In this document: positions 47,417 through 60,600 of the stretch, one piece after another
Layout: each line of letters opens with the position of its first letter
Position numbering within the stretch: the stretch's first letter is position 1
Origin: Apostichopus japonicus
Lineage: Eukaryota > Echinodermata > Holothuroidea > Aspidochirotida > Stichopodidae
Assembly: GCF_037975245.1 (NCBI RefSeq)
Contig: NC_092561.1
Span: 5,010,001 to 5,074,000 of the forward strand
Direction of reading: 5' to 3'
DNA length: 64,000 nucleotides
Notes under the pieces: generated by a model
Database searches by the model: none
The model's input: only the letters and a program-made list of their open reading frames with translations
Told to the model about the DNA's origin: nothing
Program-made: the position numbers and the translations under genes

Positions 47417-49511
47417 TAAATATATTGGTCCACTGTCAAATTTGATTTTCTTTATTACAGTTAAGTTTCTTTAGGGACGCACTTTGTATCTCACAAGGGA
47501 ACCATTGAAGAAGTTCAAACAAGTTAAGTTTTGACATTTGTCTTCAACCAAACACTGTACGATGGATCCATATGCCAATTATGCAGGATGTATAATCCCA
47601 TGCTGTACTTGGGAGTTGTTTCCAAGGTTTCCCGACTTCGACCTCTGGTGACCTCCTTTGGTCTAACACAACCTGCTCAAAAATCCTTTCGTCTCCCGAG
47701 GAAAATAAAAATGCTCTGATTTATTCAAATAAAATTGAACAAAACATTGTTTTTTTCTTCTCATTTTCAATATGATTAAATCGTTGAAATATGGTATCGT
47801 ACAAAATAATACATGCAGCACATAGCATGCTTTAATTTGAACTAAGAACAGTAACATATATTTGACATATATTTTAACATATATTCAAACATATTAAGAA
47901 TAGTAACATATATTTGACAATGATGAAAACTTGAGTTTATATAGTAAGATGCCTGTTAATAGTGTATCAAGTGTTCATGGGCCAAATTAATTAACTACTG
48001 GCAAATTGATTTAGCTTGATCTTAACCGAACCATACTCCCCTTCCCCCCCGTCCCCTTCCAATACACTGAATTTTGAAACCATATCTTTTCTATTTCCAA
48101 GATTCCCAGTTGTTCTGGTGATCTGCTCCAGACACAAGTCAAATAGATATTATTAGCAAATATACATATTACAAGAGAAAGTAAATAAACAATGCATGTA
48201 GGTGTTAAATTAAAAAAAAAAACTAGTTTCTTGTTTAGCCAACTTTTAAATGAGTGTCAACATGATTATGCAAACATTACCAAAAAAGAAATTTCATTGT
48301 ATAATTATATCTGTCCTATGCTATCTACTCAGCTCCCCCCCCCCGCCCCCCTCTATTTATAGTTTGTTGCTTTGACAATAAATGGAATGGAATACGGCTC
48401 TTAGTTTCTAGCAATTTCCATTATTGTCATGTCATCATGCAAAAAATGGAAGGAAAAAAGAGTATGAAGAGTATGAAAACCAAAGAGTATGAAAACCAAA
48501 GAGTATGAAAACCAAAGAGTATGAAAACCAAAAAGAGTATGAAAACCAAAAAGAGTATATAAACCAAAAAGCACCATTCTGATTTGTAGCAATCAGCTTC
48601 ACAAATCATATCCAAAGCTTTCTAAGCATATTCTAAAGTGGCTTGCAGCCAGGGCATCGTAAAATATCATTAGGAATGTTAGGAAGCATACACCACACAT
48701 CAAACCATATATCTTAAAGGCATTTAAAAAAAAAAAAAAAATCCAGAATTCATTCAGCTTTCAATTCCATGCTAGGAAGCATAGGTAGTATTACTGACCA
48801 TATCAAAGGGGGGAAAATAATATTCTAGAATGTTCCTTTAAACTTGCGGCTAAGAATACTTTTGTTTGATTGCTGCCATTAAACCTTACAAATCAAAGTC
48901 GTTGAGATACTGTACATGGCACTTGAAAGCTACTTTAGAATACATTTGTACCAATTTTTCCTTTGACCTACCCGCTCTTTGCCTCAATTTTCTAATACCA
49001 GGAGCGTGCACACTGTACCACTGGTAGTACAAACAGTAGCCTTCGTAGAATAGTTAGCAACCACGGTAGATCGTGCCTTAATTGTCACCCCAGTCCCAGG
49101 GGTATGGCATCCTGGGCCAGAGGTCTAAGGGAAGGGGTGTCCCCATCCCCTTTTAGAAAAGTTAAAAATGTGTTTACGTAAGGTGGATAACATGCAAAAT
49201 GGTGCTATCTTTGAACTGATTACACAATGATTTACAAAAAATAGGGAATTTTCTGGAAGGGGAAATGTGGCATGGCACTCCCTGACTGGTACCCGAGCAG
49301 ACCACCCCACCCCCCCCCCCACGTAGTACATCACTGAGTACACACTAATCAGTTATAACAATCAATATCAAATACATTATATGTAAAATTGGTGAACAAT
49401 TTTTACAAAAGGTATTATATTAACAGTGTTTTACATTCTTCTTCTACACAACAATGAAATGTAAAATAATCAATGGTACAATAGATCTATAAAATGGAAT
49501 TAACCATGTTA
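47417..49511. other. Intergenic, no gene recognised, includes two small repeats
   Basis: It holds a short repeat of ACATATATTTGACA and ATATTC words at about 47855-47920 and a minisatellite at 48439-48572 (listed separately). The segment at 49095-49215 (CAGAGGTCTAAGGGAAGGGG, then ATGCAAAATGGTGC) resembles parts of the hAT-like family and of 60840-60925, probably another diverged member. No gene is visible. Confidence 0.4.
48439..48572. repeat. Minisatellite, 16-18 bp unit GAGTATGAAAACCAAA
   Basis: About eight head-to-tail copies vary by two A residues in the spacer. The array reads through as a low-complexity frame on the minus strand, which is not a protein. It lies in intergenic sequence. 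Confidence 0.9.
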
Positions 49512-49519
49512 GCCCATGT

Positions 49520-49886
49520 CAAGGGCGTAGGAACCGGGGGGCTGGGGGCGCCAGCCCCCCCAGTGAAAAATGTGGAGGGGCGGAAGTATCATTCCGCCCG
49601 CCCCCCCGGTTCGCAAGTCAGAAAACCCCTTTTTCATTTCCAAATGAGCAAAAAATCTCATTTGGAACACCAAATTGCATCTAAGGCCAGGTGAAAATAC
49701 AAAATTAAGTTTACAAATGGAGTGGGTGTTGAAGTGTGCTATATTGCACCAAATTGCATCTGAGGCCACCTGGAAATGCAAAAAAAATCCAAAGGGGAGG
49801 GGGACACCCCCTCCCCTTAGACCCCTCCCCCAGGCCGGCCGTCAGTCTTCAGCCCCCCCACTCAAAAGTACCTTCCTACGCCACTG
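49520..49886 (+). mobile_element. hAT-like non-autonomous element, copy 3 (367 bp, TSD GCCCATGT)
   Basis: The element runs from CAAGGGCGTAGGAACCGGGG to CCTTCCTACGCCACTG and is flanked by the 8-bp direct repeat GCCCATGT (49512-49519 and 49887-49894). It is the longest of the three copies and retains the G/C-rich termini plus the internal CAAATTGCATCTAAGGCCAG and CAAATTGCATCTGAGGCCAC phrases. It has no coding capacity. Confidence 0.92.
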
Positions 49887-50256
49887 GCCCATGTAGCTAT
49901 TTATTGTAGTAGTATCACAATGTAGTTCCCCCCTCCCCAGAAAATTTCCAAAAAAAAGCTTGGCTGGTAGCCATAACAAAATTCAATGAAAAATACAGTA
50001 TGCTGAAATAAAGTGGAGAAAAACAGTATATTTCAGTTGTGAATGAATAATTAAACTTGCTCAAATCTCCTGAAACCTGAACAGCTACCCAAAAGTACAA
50101 ACAAAAGTGTTAAAAAAGAGTTAACAAGGATAACTACTTAAGGCTATGGATAACAATGCCTGATGTTTTAGGAAACATGAGCTGTATGCATCATCCATGA
50201 CAACAGGAGCTAACGGAAGAAGATTTACACTTCAGTCAGGAAGATTGCAATTCAGT

Positions 50257-50700
50257 AGTGGGTAGTGCTATAGCTTTTATACTATAGTACTGTAGAGCCT
50301 AACCAAATAAATGCACTCCCTAACATAACTAGTGGGTAGTGCTATAGCTTTTATACTATAGTACTGTAGAGCCTAACCAAATAAATGCACTCCCTAACAT
50401 AACTAGTGGGTAGTGCTGTAGCAACTATACTATAGTACTGTAGAGCCTAACCAAATAAATGCACTCCCTAACATAACTAGTGGGTAGTGCTATAGCTACT
50501 ATACTATAGTACTGTAGAGCCTAACCAAATAAATGCACTCCCTAACATAACTAGTGGGTAGTGCTATAGCTTTTATACTATAGTACTGTAGAGCCTAACC
50601 AAATAAATGCACTCCCTAACATAACTAGTGGGTAGTGCTGTAGCAACTATACTATAGTACTGTAGAGCCTAACCAAATAAATGCACTCCCTAACATAACT
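50257..50700. repeat. Tandem array, six exact-length 74-bp units
   Basis: Units start at 50257, 50331, 50405, 50479, 50553 and 50627, each with AGTGGGTAGTGCTATAGC and ending CTCCCTAACATAACT. Units are nearly identical. A few differ at GCTATAGCTTTTAT versus GCTGTAGCAACTAT, and the two variants alternate in a way that suggests duplication of multi-unit blocks. The array lies about 0.95 kb beyond the 3' end of the helicase coding region. Confidence 0.97.
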
Positions 50701-51651
50701 TTGAAAGAATACTCACAGGAAATACAATATGGAAGCAAAATTGATATAAAATTAAAAAAATACATCATAAAATTATGTAACAACAGCTGCTTAAAGTTAC
50801 TCAAATTAAAGCAATATATTCAAGGATGTTTACTTGGTGGGTCGCCTATCGCCAGTCTTTGGGATTTCGATGTTTGGACTGTTCCTTCAACCAGAATGGT
50901 CAAGAATTTACTTAATAGTAATCATTGTTGCAGGTTTGCAGTTTGCTCTAGCTTGTCTAAGTGTTTGGGCTCTGAATGTCTGGAAACTAGTCCTTCAGAC
51001 ACCAGGACCAGGACAATTTATTGATGAACTTTTGACTTTACAAACACTGTCTCCTCTGTTAACATCATGTTAAACAGTGTTTATTGACTAGATTGCCTTC
51101 TCTGCATATATTGTGGGCTTGCAGCAGCGTTTGTAACCTTCAACAAGAAAGGCAAATAAATGTCATTGTCTCCTTGGACTTGACCAAGTCTTCTTCCTCC
51201 TCCTTTAATCCTTTGTCTACAAATCCCATTACATCTATCTTTTTGTGTTCACCAAACTCATTAACCTGTCTGTATTCTGTGCGTGTTTTTGTCCCTTCTG
51301 TTAACTGCTACTTGCCACTTAGCCTTTGAAGAAGATCCTGCTAGGATCGAAATGTCAGTCATTTAGCCTCTGAAGATCCTGCTAGGATCGAAACGTCAGG
51401 CCAACTTACTTTTACACATCCTTGACATCCTGGCAGGTTGTTGTTTACCAAAATTGTCTTCACCAACCATTGTTTTTTTTCTATCGGTCTCCCTTTAAGT
51501 TGGATTATGATGGGGTTTTCCCTTCAACCAGAAAGGTCAAATAATTTTGAAATGTGCTTTTCAACTTTTTAAATCCAAGAATTCCTCCTTCTTTACATCC
51601 TGGTGGCCCGGGGGATTATTATTCTTTGTAATTCCAAACTTGTCTCCCTCC
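50701..51651. other. 3' flank of the helicase gene
   Basis: This is downstream of the helicase stop codon on the minus strand and presumably includes its 3' untranslated region. At 51319-51410 two near-tandem copies of GATCCTGCTAGGATCGAAA occur (reported as a finding). I see no other gene. Confidence 0.4.
51319..51410 (+). repeat. Two copies of a GATCCTGCTAGGATCGAAA motif
   Basis: Each copy contains a 6-bp-stem hairpin GATCCT-gct-AGGATC followed by GAAA and (A/C)TGTCA or CGTCA. The copies are about 45 bp apart. The words resemble the 3' ends of some retroelements, but this is memory-based and no larger element is defined. Confidence 0.5.
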
Positions 51652-54600
51652 CTAAATGTCAGGTTTGGTTTTCGCAGCCTCCTTTCTTTGGATTCTGACC
51701 TCTTTGTATTCCTGGAATTTTTCTTTCACGCAATAGGTGGATAATTTCTTGATGTACTCCTTAAATACGTTTACGTACAGGTCTCTCTCTTTGGCATCTA
51801 TAAAGAGGTCATTCCATAATCTGTTGATTTTTGGCTGCGGATCAAAGAATGGACAATTTTTTTATGCTAATTCAGTCGACAGAAAAAGGCATAGACGTTT
51901 ATTTATACAATGTAATTTTATGCCATGTGATGTTAAATCAAAGTCATGGGATTAATTGCAAGAAGTGCAGCCTACATTGGATTCAAGTATTATTAAAAAA
52001 TAAAACAAGAGCCCAACAAGTACTTTGGTCCCTTGCTTAGTGTATTATAAGAGTGTTGTATGTCATCACACAATATCATATTTATGCCTACATGTACCAG
52101 CCATTAACCGACATCTGTATTCCAAGTTTGGATACAATCTGATGTGAGGTTGTGGAGTTATTGCAATTTTAAAATTTTGGCTCCTCCCAAAAAATTGGGC
52201 GAATCAAAGTTTTGCGCCTAAATGGTCCCGAAAATATTTGGCCAAACAAAGTGGCTCAAAAATATATTTACCCCCTCCCCCCAAAAAAAATTGAACCCCC
52301 AAAAGTGTAGGCCCAAGTGGTCCCAAAACCTTTTGGGCCCCACAAATTCGGACACAAAGAATGTGTCCCAAGATGTATTTCAGGTAGAAACAAGAGCATC
52401 AATGACGCAGTATCTCAATACTGGAAGTTTTAATTTTGATTCCTAATTTCAAATCTTTGCTCTGTCTCTACAATTATCAATATCAATCATGGTACAACAA
52501 ATATATAACTTGCATTTTTGCTACTTTGCCACGAATAGTCTCTGCAGGTTACACTTTATCCTGCTAGTCTTGCCTTTAGCGCTCATTGCCTGTTAGTCGA
52601 AAGAACGACGTTGCAAGGTTTAGTAATGTCATAGAATATTTAAGAACTTGTTTTTTATGTGGTATCCTCCATCTTGGGTCAGTCTCTGTTGGACTTTTTG
52701 GTCATATAGTTTATAGTTTGACGTCAATGACAACGGCCAAATTAGAAGAGGTGAACAACTCGACCATATTCTTGATGCCTGCCTTGAGAGCTAGGCCTAT
52801 TGACCTACTGTATGTTACTGTAGACTGTAGTGGTGACTACCATCAAAACTGTGTCCACTTCTAGATATCAAAACAACCCACGTTTTTCCATCTCAATTTT
52901 TCTGACATGAAGATTTCATGGATTTATGACTTGGAAAAAATAATGTAAAAGAAGATTACAAGTTTTTATATGCAAGTGATGGGTGGCCTCCTCCTCCCCT
53001 AATAGCCACCTCAGTTCCTCTCCATTTTGTTATTTTATTTTAATTCTTTGTACATTTGATGTCAAACATTACAGGTTCAAAAGAAAGCTAAACATACTTC
53101 TTATAACCTTATACATCTTATATCCTTATAAATAAAACATAACCTTATACAATTTTTATAGTCTTATAAAAGTTGTGATGCTATGGCCGGCTCCTCTTTT
53201 ATACGTACCCATCAACAAACTTACCCTGGTCCTTCCTAGGAAAAGCTGTCTGAACACCAGTACAATGCTAATGTGGCTATCACTGAAAGCCTAATAGACC
53301 TAGGGGGCCTAGGCCTATATATATATATTTTTAAATGCACTAGGCCTACAGTAAGTAGCCTTCAGAAATACAAGAATGTGTATACGTAATTATACAAAAT
53401 ACATGAAGGGCAATCAAACAAACTTATCATGGCCCTTGCTCTGAAAAGCTACCTGAACACCAGTACTATCCTTAAATGGATGTTACAAAAACGAAGGCCT
53501 AATATAAATTAAATGCACTACGTAGAATTCAGCAGTACAGAATTTGTATATGTAATTAGCATGCAATACACTACACCTGGCGTACCTAACTACAATACAG
53601 AAAATTGGTCGCGAGGGTAGCCATTTTCGTATATCTAACATGTAGCTGCCATGAGTCATAGCCAATCTGCTACAAAACAGACTTGGGGGCGGGGCTTAAT
53701 CATCAAAAACGGACCTTTTTACTAAAAGTAGGGGCGGCAGCTCAGTGTTGTTTTAAGAAAGAAAAATCATTTAAACATCAAATAAAGCAAATAAAAGCCA
53801 TAAAATGTCATATACAGCTGGTAAAATTCTTATTAATACCTACCTGTAAACAACAAATGAAAGTTTAAAATGTTAATAAAATATATAATACATAGGACCC
53901 TATCTTAGACGATACCACTGTTGACAGACAATTCTATTCTATTCTCTTTCATAAAACATAAGTTTTGGAGCGTGTGCAAAAATGGGTTGTTTAAACTGTA
54001 TTTCAGACCAAATTGGCCCGATTTGGACATAAATCGGTGAAAAAGTCATAGAATGAGATAAAATTCTGGAATAAAAAATAGTAACTTTTGTTGGCCTATA
54101 TGATATATGCTTGCTCTGAAAATTCCAGAGAAAAAGAACTTTATATGAAGACGCTGAAAAATTTTTAAGAGAGGAGAGAGTCCCACTTACTGTTACAATA
54201 TCTCTATACATGTAATGTATTGAGATAATAAAATTTAGGCCCAAAAATGGATCCGGAATTTTTGGGGCCGAGATGGTCAAAAAAATTAGGCCTACATGTA
54301 CCAGCTATTAACCAACAACTGTGTACCAAGTTTGGCTACACGAGGTGCAGGTTTATTGCAATGTAAATATTTTAACGTTTGACCCCATAACCTAGTCACA
54401 CCAAAAACAATAGTGCACATTTTTCTCACTGTAGTATATGTATATAGCAAGTATGACAAATATACATCACTCCGTTGTTGATTTATACTGGACCCGAGCA
54501 AGTATCACAGACACACACGCCAACACGCTAAACTGCATAGGTTTCTTTGCTTCCAGCAAGGAACCATAAATTGAAGTAACGAAGTTGAACTATTTACCAA

Positions 54601-57600
54601 GAACTCAAAGTTGCCGATGATGAAGACGGAGTACGCTGCTCTGGTGAGGGCGACATTCAGCTCATTGTGATTATCAAGGAAGCTGTAGTAGGATAACAAA
54701 AGGTTTTTTTTTGGAAGACTTCTTGTAGTAAGAATATTTTTCAGATATAGGACATGAAATATCATAGATATGAAGTGAAATTTCCGTCATGTAAAGACGT
54801 ACAACCATATCAGTCAGTTGAAAACAACTGCTGCAGACGACAACAAACATGATCGAAAGAATAAAATTCTGTGTTGAAATTTTACCCCAGATATTGAGAA
54901 TACGGTTGTGTCTTAACACAGGAGATGATCACAATATCCTTCATCTTCCCTTGAAGTCCTTTGATATCGCCTATGTAGGGTCTAGGGAACAAACAGACAT
55001 TAACAAAAACAAAATGAAGCCACCAAAAAAACACAAAATCGTCTCCAAAAAAAACAAACAAAGCAAAATGGATTTTACACACCCCATCATTTACAAACCG
55101 GTATCTTTCAAAGATCACTTAGTTTTGGTTTAGTGCTCCTCAAAATGATGATTTCAATAAGATATTCCTTTTTGTTCAATGGTTGCATTCCTTTTCAGTG
55201 ATTTTATTCCTTAGCCAATGGCGGAGCGTCCATACAGTCAGAGGGGGCGCATGCCCCCCCCTGACGGACTCGAATGGACTGCTGGCGCCCTTTTCAGCCT
55301 TTCACCACTTTTTACTTATTCACGATTATTGACTTTTTTATTGCGCTCTCAAATACCTATTGATATTTGTCACATTTTGTTGGTGTAATTTTCTGACAAA
55401 ATGGCGATGACACCTATTTATCCTTCGTTTATCTGCAAATTAGCAAGGCCCGGAAAGGGTAATGTCCGGCGATCTAGGGAGTATCTTTACTCAAAAAATT
55501 CATGAAAAGGTTGGCTTCTCTAGGGAGGGGAGTCACGTGCCTCCTGCCGCCCCCCCTCCCCCCCTCCCTTCTTATCCAGCTAGGACGTCTCTCTTGCTCT
55601 CACTTACCCAGCACGATTATTAATCTTCTGTTTCAGCCGTCTGACTTGTTCCCGGTACGGTGCTATGATCGCTAGACTAATGTTGTGACCAGAGTGCCGA
55701 AAGATAGTGTCAACCAGATTCTGCACCAGATCAATCTCTGCTTCGTTGATCAAATCACTTTAATTGTTTCAGAAATATCACAATAAATTACATACAATAT
55801 CAGAAAATTATACTGTCTGTCAGAAAGTGAAAAATCCTTGGAACCATATTCACAGGTTTATAAAGCAGGCAGATCACTTAAACCAAACTGACTTCTATGT
55901 TGTTTGGAATTGTTAAGGTGCCATCAAAACGAATCAATCAATTTCTGCAATTTTGTTCCAATATATCCATTTGCTGCCAAATGTGGAAATGATGACCTTT
56001 CTGATGCGAGCAAATTTAAAATTTTGAATTTTTTTGGAATTCTGGTGATGCCTACATGTAAAATGGTGGCACTTAGAAAGGCTTTTGTCACCCAATATTT
56101 TCTGAGAAATATGCATTTTTTTGTGTGTAACATCAATAAATTGAATAGTAGGTGATAATTCATTCTTTCCCGTGGCATGAAAATGTTCGCTACTCGCCCC
56201 AATGAAAAGAAATATAGGCTAATTTAAGGTTCAAATGATGCTGTAAAGGAGGTTTTATACTCTACTATGCTAAATGCTAAAGAAATGATGGTTGCTAAGT
56301 CAAAATTTGATGCAATTTTTTTTTATGTATACTTGACAATTACAATGCGGGTTTTCGGACGCTTGCGCGGGTCAGCGGGTTTGGGTGTTAGAATGCGGGT
56401 CCAACCCGCGAAATGCGGGTCAGTTGGGAGCTCTGATGTTGAATTTTGAAACGACTGAGTTCATTTCCATACAATATAACTTGATACAATGAGACATATA
56501 CATAAATACAATAACTAATGATATTGAATTGTACCATCCAACCAATGATACCCAACCATACCATATAAATACAATAGATGCATACATATACACATACATA
56601 CACACACCTATAGATACATACATACAAGGATGTGTAGGAGGCCTGAGAAATTGAGAGCATTCTAATTATGTATGAATATTACAAGCCTTGACAAGAATGG
56701 TTTAAAGTTAAGAATCCAATGCAAAATGCAGTTTTAATGTACATAGGCTTACCCACATAAAATAACATTATGTTCAATAGAAAGTGGGGTCTCTTAAGCA
56801 AAAACCCAGTTGGGACAATTTTTTTCGATACTGTTCATTCAAATCCTGCTTCCGAGCACTCGGAAAGACAGTATGAGTAGTTTGTTGCTATCAGATAAAA
56901 GTTGGGAACTGTTCATACTGTCAGAACGAGTGCTTTGAAGCATGAAATAGGATGACAGTATAGTGTGGTATTAGCATTACAAACAGAGTAAAGGTTAGGA
57001 ACTGTTCATACTCTCAGTACGAGTGCTTTGAAGCATGATATAGGAAGACAGTATAGTGCTATTAGCATTACAAACAGAGTAAAGGTTAGGAACTGTTCAT
57101 ACTGTCAGAACGAGTGCTTTGAAGCATGAAATAGGATGACAGTATAGTGTGGTATTAGCATTACAAACAGAGTAAAGGTTAGGAACTGTTCATACTGTCA
57201 GAACGAGTGCTTTGAAGCATGAAATAGGATGACAGTAGAGTGTGGTATTAGCATTACAGAGTAAAGGTTAGGAACTGTTCATACTCTCAGTACGAGTGCT
57301 TTGAAGCATGAAATAGGATGACAGTATAGTGTGCTATTAGCATTACAAACAGAGTAAAGGTTAGGAACTGTTCATACTGTCAGAACGAGTGCTTTGAAGC
57401 ATGATATAGGATGACAGCATATAGTGCTATTAGCATTACAAACAGAGTAAAGGTTAGGAACTGTTCATACTGTCAGTACGAGTGCTTTGAAGCATGAAAT
57501 AGGATGACAGTATAGTGTGGTATTAGCATTACAAACAGAGTAAAGGTTAGGAACTGTTCATACTCTCAGTACGAGTGCTTTGAAGCATGATATAGGAAGA

Positions 57601-60600
57601 CAGTATACAGTGCTATTAGCATTACAAACAGAGTAAAGGTTAGGAACTGTTCATACTGTCAGTACGAGTGCTTTGAAGCATGATATAGGAAGACAGTATA
57701 CAGTGCTATTAGCATTAGGAAGTATTGTCCCAACTGGCTGCATGAAACATTCATAAGGATATTCATACCCATCAGATGTGGCTTTCTCTTCACTGTCTTT
57801 GAGGTTGAATATGAGGTACGGCGTCAATTTGAAGTTCTCCCTTCCATAAATGGGGCTAAGAGGGTGAGAAAAGATGATTCAATAACTGGACGAGAGTGCA
57901 AGCTACAATACACGAAGTAACTTCTAATGGATGCTAAATTGAAAATAAAGCCATTCTCAATTATTTAATTTCCTATTAGGGCCAGGGGGAAAAAAATGGT
58001 TGCAGGAAAGTCTCCTCTTAGGGCCAGGGGGAAAATATTGCTTGCAGCAAAGGGTTTGAGGGAATCAGAATGTTACCAAAACTAGACAGCAATATCCAGG
58101 GTTGTATTTTATGTGTGTTTAGGGGGGGGGGGGGGTTTGATGCAAGATTGAGGGCAGACTATTGTTTTTTTCCCATATTTTTTAGTCGGCCTGATTTGGC
58201 ATACAAGCAAAGAGCTTTTTTTCACAGCTATATCAATTATTGTTAATGATATAGCAACAGCACTCAACAACAGAATATAAAATTAATTAATGGTATAGTG
58301 TTACTATCATTCTAACTAACATTTAACAATTATATAACAATATGTACCAAACATAATGATCTACTATTGACCTATTCAGTATGATAAGCCATAACTAATG
58401 ATATCCAATCATACCATAAAACTAATGATATCCAACCATACCAACAAACTAATGATACCCAACCATACCAACAAACTAATAATATCCAACCATACCAACA
58501 AACTAATGATACCCAACCATACCATCAAACTAGTTATAACCATACCAAACTAATGATATCCAACCATACCAACAAACTAATGATACCCAACCATACCAAA
58601 AAACTAATGATATCCAACCATACCAACAAACTAATGATACCCAACCATACCAACAAACTAATGATACCCAACCATACCAACAAACTAACGATACCCAACC
58701 GTACCATCAAACTAGTAATAACCATACCAAACTAATGATACCCAACCATACCAACAAACTAATGATACCCAACCATACCATCAAACTAGTAATAACCATA
58801 CCAAACTAATGATATCCAACCATAACAACAAACTAATGATACCCAACCATACCAACAAACTAATGATACCCAACCATACCATCAAACTAGTAAGAACCAT
58901 ACCAAACTAATGATATCCAACCATAACAACAAACTAATGATATCCAACCATAACAACAAACTAATGATACCCAACCATACCGTCAAACTAGTACTATCCA
59001 ACCATACAAAACTAATGATATCCAACATACCATCAAACTAATGATACCCAGCCATACCATCAAACAAGTTATAACCAACCATACAAAACTAATGATACCC
59101 AACATACCATCAAACTAATGATACCCAGCATACCATAGAACAAAATGATTCCCAACCATACCAAAAAGCTAATGATACCCAGCCATATCATATGCCTAAT
59201 GATACCCAACCATACCATTAAACTAATGACACTCAACCATGTCATCTCACTAGTCATCCCTAATAAGTGATACTCAACCACATCAAATGATATCAGTCCA
59301 TACTTGTTCCTGATTCTGTTGTGGTAAAAAATTTTGTTCGGAAAGCTAAATATTTCTGGATGGCACCAACATTGATCTGTGAGCCTTTGAACCGGATGAG
59401 AACTACTCCCTTGGAAGTTCATCCAGAGACGAGTGAAGAGAGACTGGGAGAGTTTTAACCGACTCGGAATCTGAGCGGAAAAGAAAAACAATTATTAGAG
59501 TTAAGCAATTCAAACAGGAGTCCAGATGTTTCTTGATTTGTTGATCAGCAAAAGGGGAACATAATAGAAAGAATCATGGTGGCATTGAACAACATGAAAA
59601 CAAATGCAACTCTTGCAAACATTGAACATTAAAGGAACTCCACATCCTCCCTTCTTTCCTCCTCTTCCACCCCTCCCCCTCTCCAAAATATCATTGTTTT
59701 GGTTGTCACACCTGTGGAAATGCCTTTGGTTTCAGCTCCTTTGGGTCTCCAGCAAGTACTAACTTAGTTATAGTACTGTACAGGGGTAATATTGTGTCCA
59801 CTTCCAGACACTGACATGCCTGCAGAAATAAAAGAAATGAAAAAATATGATACAAGGATATTAAAAACAAAAACATCAACTTAACATAACATCTGGGACT
59901 ACCATCAATTCTGCTCTTAATGATTTTCAATGATGACACAACATAAATATTGACATTGATATGTTGTAGACCATTCAATGGCACTGCTATCAGGTTAGGT
60001 TTGTATCTTTACGACACATTTAATTATTGAGAAATGCCTCGTTAAACATCTGAGGTTCTTTGATAAAAGTGGCTGGTTTACATAATGTGCTACCGGTACT
60101 GTGGCCACTGAGTGGATAAAGGCGGTGGCATTTGAAGGAATGAGGCTTAGCAATCTTGAGGTACCGTGTTCGATACCCTGCCGGGTCATCGTTAGGTGGA
60201 TTTTTCATCCAAGAGCAATCTATGGTTTTCTCATATGAAATGACTTTCTAAATTTGGAAAAGATTCCAAATTTGAGTTAAAATGTTGAAATGGAAGACAC
60301 CCGACAAGTAATTCGTAATCCATAAGCCCTTGCGGGTTTCTCCCACATTTGTGGTCGCTTAAGATGTTGTAAAAATAACTGCTACATGTTATTATTATTA
60401 TTATTATAATACACAGACCATTAGAACAGTTTGTTAGAAGCAGCTGGGAAAAAAAAAACTCAATTGGAAAACAGAAGACTTTTATGGCCTCAAATGAAAT
60501 GTTGATGATGTAGTTTGAGTTTGATTGATTTCCACATAATATAAATACAATAGTGAATAATTAAATTACAAGGAGGTGGAGGAGGACTGAAGAAGCAGAG

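Noticed and set aside
49095-49345. Fourth hAT-like MITE copy
   Set aside because: It shares only short G-rich and ATGCAAAATGGTGC phrases; no matching ends or 8-bp duplication could be found.
50700-50900. A possible fourth case of a repeat array starting at a splice donor (GTGAGT at 50715 on the minus strand, 15 bp before the 74-bp array)
   Set aside because: The sequence upstream on that strand is full of stops and shows no exon; the helicase already ends at 51652 with a family-typical C terminus.
58534-59491. Hydrophobic repeat protein (LVWLGIISL repeats) encoded on the minus strand
   Set aside because: It is only the reading of a 27-bp minisatellite whose length is a multiple of three; part of it is an extension of a helicase exon past its donor.
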